From positions 1,488,001-1,552,000 of the forward strand of contig NZ_CP017480.1 of the NCBI RefSeq assembly GCF_001887595.1: a DNA stretch of 64,000 nt. Reading direction: 5' to 3'. Position numbers and translations under genes: made by a program. Every line of letters begins with the position of its first letter. Position 1 is the stretch's first letter. The notes under the pieces are model-generated. The model ran no database searches, was not told the DNA's origin, and worked only from the letters and a program-made list of their open reading frames with translations. This document shows positions 58,717 through 64,000 of this stretch, in pieces. The DNA comes from Luteibacter rhizovicinus DSM 16549. Lineage in GTDB: Bacteria > Pseudomonadota > Gammaproteobacteria > Xanthomonadales > Rhodanobacteraceae.

Positions 58717-59496
58717 TCAGACGAGTTCGACGCTGGCCTCGCCGAGCGGTATCCACGTGGCCGGGCCATCGCCCGCCTGGATGCGCAGGGCCATCTGGTC
58801 GCCAACCTGCACCCATGCAGTGGTCGGGACCGTCGCTCCGAAGCCGCGATCCGTGGCCCTTCCCATGGCAGCCATCGACTGTGGCGCGGCGGTCCGCACC
58901 AGGGTCGCCAGTGCGGCCGTCTCGTGCCTGATGACCGCCTGCTGACACAGGGCGAATAACGCAGCCCGGTCCTCATCGTCGAGACTATCCGGCGGAACGG
59001 CGCGATCGAGGCGGCCAGCCATGCGATGAAGCCGTTGACGCGATGCAAGCTCGCTGCATCCTGCGAGGGCGCCAAGCTCCGCATGGCTGAAACCGAAAAG
59101 CTCGTAAAGCAGCCATGCCGCGACATCGTCGGCCGGCAGGTGATGCACCAGGGTGAGCAAGGCTTCGTCCACGCGCTGGGCCTGGACCGCCAGATAGTCC
59201 GGCTGGTCACCGCCCCATGCCAGGGCGCCATCGCCCGCCACCCGTGTCAGCACGGCCTGGTAGCGCGCCTGACGACGCAACTGATCGAAGCACAGATGGC
59301 GGAGCACCGTGACGAGCCAGGCTTCCCGGCCGGAGGCCGAGTCGGGTAAGACGCGATCCGCGGTACGCAGGTAAACGTCGTGGAGGGCATCTTCAGCCGC
59401 GCTGCCGTCACCAAGCCAATGCCCGGCCAGTCCGATCAGACGCCGGCGAAGAGTGCCGTCAACGGCGAGAGGATGTTCCTGTGCAGGGGATGTCAC
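58717..59496 (-). CDS. ECF-type RNA polymerase sigma factor with C-terminal extension
   Basis: A 259-residue protein. Region 2 (AEDALHDVYLRTAD ... EAWLVTVLRHLCFDQLRRQ) and region 4 (AAWLLYELFGFSHAELGALAGCSELASRQRLHR) of an extracytoplasmic-function sigma factor are clear. The remaining 90 residues form a small extra domain (WVQVGDQMALRIQ) of the SnoaL-like kind found in ECF41-type sigmas, which are controlled by this tail instead of an anti-sigma factor. It starts with GTG at 59496. It diverges from a ClpP-like protease gene. Confidence 0.85.
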   Translation of the reverse strand: MTSPAQEHPLAVDGTLRRRLIGLAGHWLGDGSAAEDALHDVYLRTADRVLPDSASGREAWLVTVLRHLCFDQLRRQARYQAVLTRVAGDGALAWGGDQPDYLAVQAQRVDEALLTLVHHLPADDVAAWLLYELFGFSHAELGALAGCSELASRQRLHRMAGRLDRAVPPDSLDDEDRAALFALCQQAVIRHETAALATLVRTAAPQSMAAMGRATDRGFGATVPTTAWVQVGDQMALRIQAGDGPATWIPLGEASVELV

Positions 59497-59552
59497 GTTT
59501 ATGGCGGCTCGTTCGTATAGGAAATGAACCTACCACACTGGAGTGAGCCCCA

Positions 59553-60146
59553 ATGTTTACCAATGAGAAGGAAAGCGCCCCGCGCCCTGCGCACAACAGC
59601 GCGTTTCTGGAAGAGAAAACCTTCCGCGCCCGCACCGTGATGGTCTTTGGTACGGTCACCGATGCGATGGCTTCGGAAACGGTGCGCCGCCTGCTCGCCC
59701 TCGATGCCGAATCGCACGAGCCGATCGACATGATCGTGTCATCGCCCGGCGGTCACCTCGAATCGGGTGACGTGATCCATGACGCGGTGCGCTTCATCTC
59801 CTCGCCCGTGAACATGATCGGCACCGGCTGGGTCGGCAGCGCTGCCAATCACCTGTATCTCGGTGCGCCGCGCGAACGTCGGTTCTGCCTGCCGCAGACC
59901 CGCTTCCTGATTCATCAGCCCAGTGGTGGTGCGGGCGGCGCGGCGAGCGATATCGCCATCCAGGCAAAGGAGATCCTGAAGGCACGCGAGCGTATCGCGG
60001 CCGTCATTGCACGTGAGAGTGGCCAGCCGATCGAACGTGTGCGTGAGGATATCGAGCGCGACAAGTGGATGTCGGCAGAAGAGGCCGTGGAGTACGGCCT
60101 GGTCTCAAGGATCATCGTCCGTCGCGACGAGATTCCGGGGCGCTGA
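59553..60146 (+). CDS. ClpP-like serine protease (Clp proteolytic subunit paralogue)
   Basis: A 197-residue protein of the ClpP fold. The catalytic triad is complete: Ser96 (GWVGSAANH), His121 (RFLIHQPSGG) and Asp170 (IERDKW). MSAEEAVEYGLV is the usual C-terminal motif. The N-terminus differs from housekeeping ClpP and no ClpX/ClpA gene is near, so this is a paralogue that may form its own or mixed rings. GGAG precedes the ATG. Divergent from the ECF sigma factor, which may control it. Confidence 0.9.
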   Translation: MFTNEKESAPRPAHNSAFLEEKTFRARTVMVFGTVTDAMASETVRRLLALDAESHEPIDMIVSSPGGHLESGDVIHDAVRFISSPVNMIGTGWVGSAANHLYLGAPRERRFCLPQTRFLIHQPSGGAGGAASDIAIQAKEILKARERIAAVIARESGQPIERVREDIERDKWMSAEEAVEYGLVSRIIVRRDEIPGR

Positions 60147-60212
60147 TCGCCAGAAGCCGCTGCCCGAATCGGCAGCGACTTCATTGTGAGGCTGTCGAAT
60201 CGAAGCGGCGCC

Positions 60213-60500
60213 TTAGACCCCTTCGATCATGAACACCCGATACTCCGACCCCTTCAACCGATGCTCCTTCGCTTCGGTATAGGCGGGGCTGTTGTACCAG
60301 GCCAGGGCCTCTTCCTTGCTGGGAAAGCTCAGAATCACCGAGCCCTCGATCGCGCTACCTTCCAACGTCTGGATATCGCCGTAAAAGGCGAGTCGCGTTA
60401 TGGGGTGACCCGCGCCGGCAGGCTTCGCCTTCTCGGCATACACCGCCATTTCCTCCGGGTCGGTAGTGCGCTCCCGCGTGAACACGACATAGGTCGTCAT
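60213..60500 (-). CDS. DUF1330 domain protein
   Basis: A 95-residue ferredoxin-like small protein (TTYVVFTRERTTDPEEMAVYAEKA, SVILSFPSKEEALAWYNSPAY) of the DUF1330 family, whose biochemical function is not known. It follows the SDR gene on the same strand after 39 bp and may be in its operon. Confidence 0.88.
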   Translation of the reverse strand: MTTYVVFTRERTTDPEEMAVYAEKAKPAGAGHPITRLAFYGDIQTLEGSAIEGSVILSFPSKEEALAWYNSPAYTEAKEHRLKGSEYRVFMIEGV

Positions 60501-60539
60501 GATGTCGATGCCTCGATCTGTGATGAAGAGGGACCACCC

Positions 60540-61274
60540 TTACCAGGCGATCGTATCGCCGAGATAGGTGAAACTTCCCGTGGGGCCGTCGGCACCGAGC
60601 AAGGCCATGCCGACGCTGCTCTTCGCACCGGTCGGTACGTCGATCTCGCCCTCGCCACCGTTCATGTCGGTCTTGACGTAGCCGGGGTGCACGGCGTTGA
60701 CCTTGACCTTCGTGTCGCGGAGCTCGTAAGCCAGCTGCACCGTCCAGGCGTTCACGGCGCTCTTCGAGACGTTGTAGGCCGGAACCTTGAAGTGATAGAT
60801 CTTCGATTCCGGATCCAGGTGATTCGTGACCGAACCCAGCAGGCTGGACACGTTGACGATGCGGCCGGCTGGTGCGGCCTTGATCAGCGGAAGGAACGCC
60901 TGGGTGACTTCCACGACGGCGAAAACATTGGTGTCGAACGTCTCGCGCCAAACCTTGATGCTTTGTTCGGACGGTGCCTTGTCCATCGAGTCGAGCAGGA
61001 TGCCCGCGTTATTGACGAGGATGTCGAGCCGGCCAAAACGCGACGTCACATCGGCGACAGCCTTCTGGATGCTCTCGGCATTCGTCACATCGAGCACGAT
61101 GGACTCGACCGGCAGGCCCTCGTCTTTCAGTTTCTTTGCAGCCGCCTCGGCGCGGCCCGCATCGCGCCCGGCGAGAAGCGTAAGCACGCCCTGCTCGGCA
61201 AGCTGACGAACGGTTTCGGCGCCGATGCCACGGGTTGCGCCCGTGACCAGCGCGACTTTCTGGGTAGCATTCAT
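60540..61274 (-). CDS. SDR family oxidoreductase (carbonyl reductase-like)
   Basis: A 244-residue classical short-chain dehydrogenase. It has TGATRGIG for the cofactor, NNAG, catalytic Ser (VNVSSLLG) and YNVSK. The long insert between the catalytic Ser and Tyr (SVTNHLDPESKIYHFKVP) resembles plant/animal carbonyl reductases. The basic residue GRD after strand 2 favours NADPH. It reduces a carbonyl compound; the substrate is unknown. Followed by the DUF1330 gene. Confidence 0.9.
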   Translation of the reverse strand: MNATQKVALVTGATRGIGAETVRQLAEQGVLTLLAGRDAGRAEAAAKKLKDEGLPVESIVLDVTNAESIQKAVADVTSRFGRLDILVNNAGILLDSMDKAPSEQSIKVWRETFDTNVFAVVEVTQAFLPLIKAAPAGRIVNVSSLLGSVTNHLDPESKIYHFKVPAYNVSKSAVNAWTVQLAYELRDTKVKVNAVHPGYVKTDMNGGEGEIDVPTGAKSSVGMALLGADGPTGSFTYLGDTIAW

Positions 61275-61400
61275 TTCGTGTCCTTGATCCAGAGTTAGGT
61301 ACAGGAAACCGCCAGGTCAGCGGTCGCTCTGAGTCGACATCGGGGTGGACCCGGAAAAATAAAGTGCCGGCTTACTGCCCGACGCGAGGCAGCATCCCGA
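61275..61400. other. Intergenic gap between SDR and membrane protein
   Basis: A 126-bp stretch between two minus-strand genes. An AT-rich GGAAAAATAAAG near 61354-61365 may be part of the SDR promoter. No terminator hairpin was recognised. Confidence 0.3.
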
Positions 61401-63608
61401 TTATTGCCACGCAGACGGGCGGCTTATCACTTCGCTGACCATCCGCCACGGCTGGTACGTGAAGGAGACGGTGTGATCGCCCGCGGGCACGCATACCGCG
61501 CTGACGATGCCGTCCGCCCGGTGATGGGGCACCTCCTGTCCATCGACCCGGGCGACCCAGCCTGGAAAATCCTCTTCCGATACCACGAGCCATCCGGAGG
61601 CTGCACCCGACGTCTTGATGTCGGTCTGCACATTGGTCGACTGCGACGATTGCACCTGGAGCTTTCCGGTACAGGCGCTCATATCGTGAGTAAGCAAGTC
61701 GGCGTCAGCCTGATCCCGTGGTGTAAAGATGAGCGTGCTGGCGAAGTCGGTGGAGGCAAAATCGACGGCCGACGGCACGGCGCCCGCGAGAAGTGCCACC
61801 GCCTTGCTCGGCGTAAGCACGCGGGGCAAGGCGGTCTGCTGGATGATCTCGGTCTTGTCGTCCGCGTAGATCCTTGCGGCGGACGAGCTACCTGCGGGCT
61901 GCACGATGTAGGCCACGCCGAGCAGGCGGTTCAGGGCGCTGGACGGATCCGCATTGTAGGGCGTGGTCGGGCGCGGACCATCCCCATCCGAGTACGGACC
62001 GTACCACCGGTCGAAAAGCACCCAGCGCAGCGGGCCGTACCCATTTACGGCGGGAAGATTGCGAAGTACGACGAGATTCTTCCATCCCGAGCCAAGACCG
62101 ACCGCTTCGATGCGCGGAAGCAGCTGGCCCTGAGGCGTATCACGGATGCGCGACGCGATGAACGTCGCTGCCGGGTTTTCGCGGAATTTCTTTCCGCTGT
62201 CGCCACGCTGATTGAATTCGCCGTTGAGGTTGAAGCAACGGTAGTCGACGACCACGAGCAACACGAGAGCGAGCGCCAGGCGGCCAGCATCCCGTGAACG
62301 TCGCGCGTACCAAAGCACCGCGGCCGCCGTGATCGGCGCGACGATGCTTGCGGCCTGCCAGCCTTCGCCGGTCCCTCGCATCCCCGCGCTGGCGAGAAGC
62401 AGCCATGCCGTGGTGGCGGCGAGGATCCCCGTCCATCGGCGGCGGTCCGACAGGTCAATATGGGACGCGCCGAACGCGACGGCTGTCGCCAGCGCGACGA
62501 TCAACAGGTACGCCGAATCCGAAGGACGCCGGAACTGCTTGATCCCCGGCAGCACGTGGTACAGCCAGCCGTAAACCGGCGTGTGGCCACCGAGCATGTA
62601 GAGGATCGCGGCGACGGCGGCCACGCCGAGAAACATGAGGTGGCGTCGCTGCACGGGTACGGCCCATGCCTTCTTCAGTCCGACGATCAGGAGCAGCGAG
62701 GGCAGCGCGCCGATGTAGAGGAAGGTTTCGATCGGGTCCACCGCACCCGTGTATTTGCCGCGCAGGCTTTGCAAGGCGTTCGGGTGGAACAGCGTGAGCA
62801 ACGCCCGCCAGTCGACCGACATCGACGTCGCCGCCTCGAGCGGGAGCACCGGACGATTGGACACGGTGACGAAGGCGTAACTGAGTAGCAGTTGGGGCAG
62901 CGCCATGGCCAGGGCGACGATGCCAGCCAAGGCGCCGCCGCCGACCACCGTCCAGCGCAGGCGCGGCGTCAAGGATGACCAGCGGCCCATCGCGACACAG
63001 ACGGCATACGGAACCAGCATCAGCCCGATGAGGTAGGTGAGTTGCACCGGCTCGACGAGGATGGCGCCAGCGGCGAGTCCCACGATGATTCCGCGCCCCG
63101 GGGTCGGCCCGTCGAAGAACCAGCGCAGCGCCAGCAGCGCGACGGGAAGGAAGCTGTAGGCGAGGACGATCGGCACGTATTGAATACGGGAAGCCGCGAC
63201 GCCACCGGCCATGAAGACGATGGCGCCCAGCAGGGCGCCGACGTCCGTCGCCTTGAAGCGACGCATGAGGGCCATAAACGCGATGCCGCCCATCAATACG
63301 TGCAGCAGGGTGGCCCAGACGAACCACGTCATACCGGGGTCCGCACGCAGCAGCATCCAGGCCATGAGCAGGGGCGAGAACAGCATCGCCTGCGGATCCG
63401 CGATCTGCGGATAGCCGCCGAAGATCAGCGGGTTCCACCACGGGGCGAGACCTGTCCGAAGGCTGTGTACGTTGAAGTACACCATCGGGTAGAACTCGTT
63501 CATGGCGTCCCCGGGAAGGACGCGCAGGCCAAGCAGGAGCGGGAGGTTCAGCGCGGCCCAGGCAAAGACCAGCACGCCGACGAGGCGCGCGAACGAGCGT
63601 GATGGCAT
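61401..63608 (-). CDS. Polytopic membrane protein, YfhO-like
   Basis: A 735-residue protein with about 12 hydrophobic segments in the first two thirds and a large soluble C-terminal part. The N-terminal region (PGDAMNEFYPM ... WWNPLIFGGYPQIADPQA) resembles the YfhO family, which is involved in glycosylation of lipoteichoic acid or other envelope polymers. The GDAMNEFYP acidic loop resembles GT-C glycosyltransferase loop 1. It stands between an SDR and a DJ-1 gene without partner genes. The transferase role is inferred. Confidence 0.78.
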   Translation of the reverse strand: MPSRSFARLVGVLVFAWAALNLPLLLGLRVLPGDAMNEFYPMVYFNVHSLRTGLAPWWNPLIFGGYPQIADPQAMLFSPLLMAWMLLRADPGMTWFVWATLLHVLMGGIAFMALMRRFKATDVGALLGAIVFMAGGVAASRIQYVPIVLAYSFLPVALLALRWFFDGPTPGRGIIVGLAAGAILVEPVQLTYLIGLMLVPYAVCVAMGRWSSLTPRLRWTVVGGGALAGIVALAMALPQLLLSYAFVTVSNRPVLPLEAATSMSVDWRALLTLFHPNALQSLRGKYTGAVDPIETFLYIGALPSLLLIVGLKKAWAVPVQRRHLMFLGVAAVAAILYMLGGHTPVYGWLYHVLPGIKQFRRPSDSAYLLIVALATAVAFGASHIDLSDRRRWTGILAATTAWLLLASAGMRGTGEGWQAASIVAPITAAAVLWYARRSRDAGRLALALVLLVVVDYRCFNLNGEFNQRGDSGKKFRENPAATFIASRIRDTPQGQLLPRIEAVGLGSGWKNLVVLRNLPAVNGYGPLRWVLFDRWYGPYSDGDGPRPTTPYNADPSSALNRLLGVAYIVQPAGSSSAARIYADDKTEIIQQTALPRVLTPSKAVALLAGAVPSAVDFASTDFASTLIFTPRDQADADLLTHDMSACTGKLQVQSSQSTNVQTDIKTSGAASGWLVVSEEDFPGWVARVDGQEVPHHRADGIVSAVCVPAGDHTVSFTYQPWRMVSEVISRPSAWQ

Positions 63609-63659
63609 GAGGTCCGTTTCGAAGCAGCGAGATCCGCGCGACGCGCATTATTACCTAGA

Positions 63660-64000
63660 TCAAGCGGCGAATCGCTTCATCAGTATCGTCGCCGCTTCCG
63701 ATGACGAGGCCGGGTTCTGGCCGGTAATCAACAGCCCGTCGGTGACCACGTACGAGGCCCAGTCCGGCCCCTTCGAATAGATGCCGCCCTTGGCCTTCAG
63801 CTCGTCCTCGACCAGAAACGGGACGACCTTCGTGAGGCCGACGGCTTCCTCTTCGCTGTTGGTGAAACCGGCGACCTGCTTGCCTTCGACCAGTGGTCTG
63901 CCGTTGGATGCCTTGACGTGACGAAGCACGCCAGGTGCATGACACACCAGGGCCACCGGCTTGCCTGCTTCGATGAACGACTCGATCAGGGCGATGGAGT
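63660..64000 (-). CDS. DJ-1/PfpI family protein (N-terminus outside the window)
   Basis: The frame is open to the window end. The visible C-terminal 113 residues include the nucleophile elbow ALVCHAPG (Cys), then TNSEEEAVGLTKVVPFLVEDELKAKG and VTDGLLITGQNPASS, the classical HchA/YhbO-type end. Members act as class I glutamine-amidotransferase-like proteins, glyoxalase III or deglycases. The partner residues lie outside the window. Confidence 0.85.
   Translation of the reverse strand, partial: SIALIESFIEAGKPVALVCHAPGVLRHVKASNGRPLVEGKQVAGFTNSEEEAVGLTKVVPFLVEDELKAKGGIYSKGPDWASYVVTDGLLITGQNPASSSEAATILMKRFAA

Overview
This is a high-GC, gene-dense window with about 46 protein genes. The gene content suggests a gammaproteobacterium of the Lysobacterales/Xanthomonadales, probably Rhodanobacteraceae (Luteibacter/Dyella-like). 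The pointers are a fructose-bisphosphatase with a Xanthomonas-type start, a Xanthomonas/Caulobacter-type TonB-dependent receptor fused into a glycan locus, a propeller sensor kinase, a membrane PQQ dehydrogenase, and REP elements of the type common in this group. The lineage is inference. No rRNA, tRNA, insertion sequence, integrase or CRISPR array was seen.

Region 1 (1-4.7 kb): a truncated DUF885 protein, a WYL-domain regulator, a glutathione transferase translationally coupled to a 61-residue protein, fbp with its own terminator, and a patatin-like lipoprotein. Two perfect 15-bp-arm inverted repeats bracket the GST operon. Region 2 (4.7-9.5 kb): a three-gene, overlap-coupled operon for a periplasmic molybdenum hydroxylase (2Fe-2S subunit, Tat-exported Mo subunit, tri-haem cytochrome c) and a TetR gene. 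Region 3 (9.7-17.4 kb): a secreted GH19 chitinase, a REP cluster, a divergent LysR/quinone reductase pair sharing a palindrome, a GH43 glycosidase, a Fur-boxed siderophore receptor, and an unrecognised 203-residue protein.

Region 4 (17.5-24.9 kb): an EmrA-EmrB-outer membrane factor-TetR-M24 peptidase operon, nitronate monooxygenase, and a FadR-type GntR regulator. Region 5 (25-31.6 kb): an alpha-galactoside locus of TonB receptor, aldose 1-epimerase and alpha-galactosidase, likely controlled by the GntR regulator, with a convergent AraC gene. Region 6 (31.8-37.2 kb): a NarL-type response regulator, a 999-residue propeller sensor kinase, a secreted epoxide hydrolase and a REPIN. Region 7 (37.2-46.9 kb): one 3083-residue autotransporter with about 22 passenger repeats and a 460-bp upstream region holding an 11-bp inverted repeat.

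Region 8 (46.9-55.2 kb): divergent LysR/SDR, GNAT, TolC, a cluster of small lipoproteins and membrane proteins, and a PQQ dehydrogenase. Region 9 (55.3-64 kb): a LacI regulator, a TetR regulator with a KAAPI-repeat tail and three matching palindromes marking itself and an amidase, an ECF sigma factor divergent from a ClpP paralogue, a DUF1330/SDR pair, a YfhO-like membrane protein and a truncated DJ-1/PfpI protein.

The most unusual signals are the repeat-tailed TetR with its three operators, the giant autotransporter with its structured upstream region, the ECF sigma/ClpP-like pair, and the strong unexplained palindromes around the GST operon. No single gene set amounts to a clearly new system; those points are the best leads.
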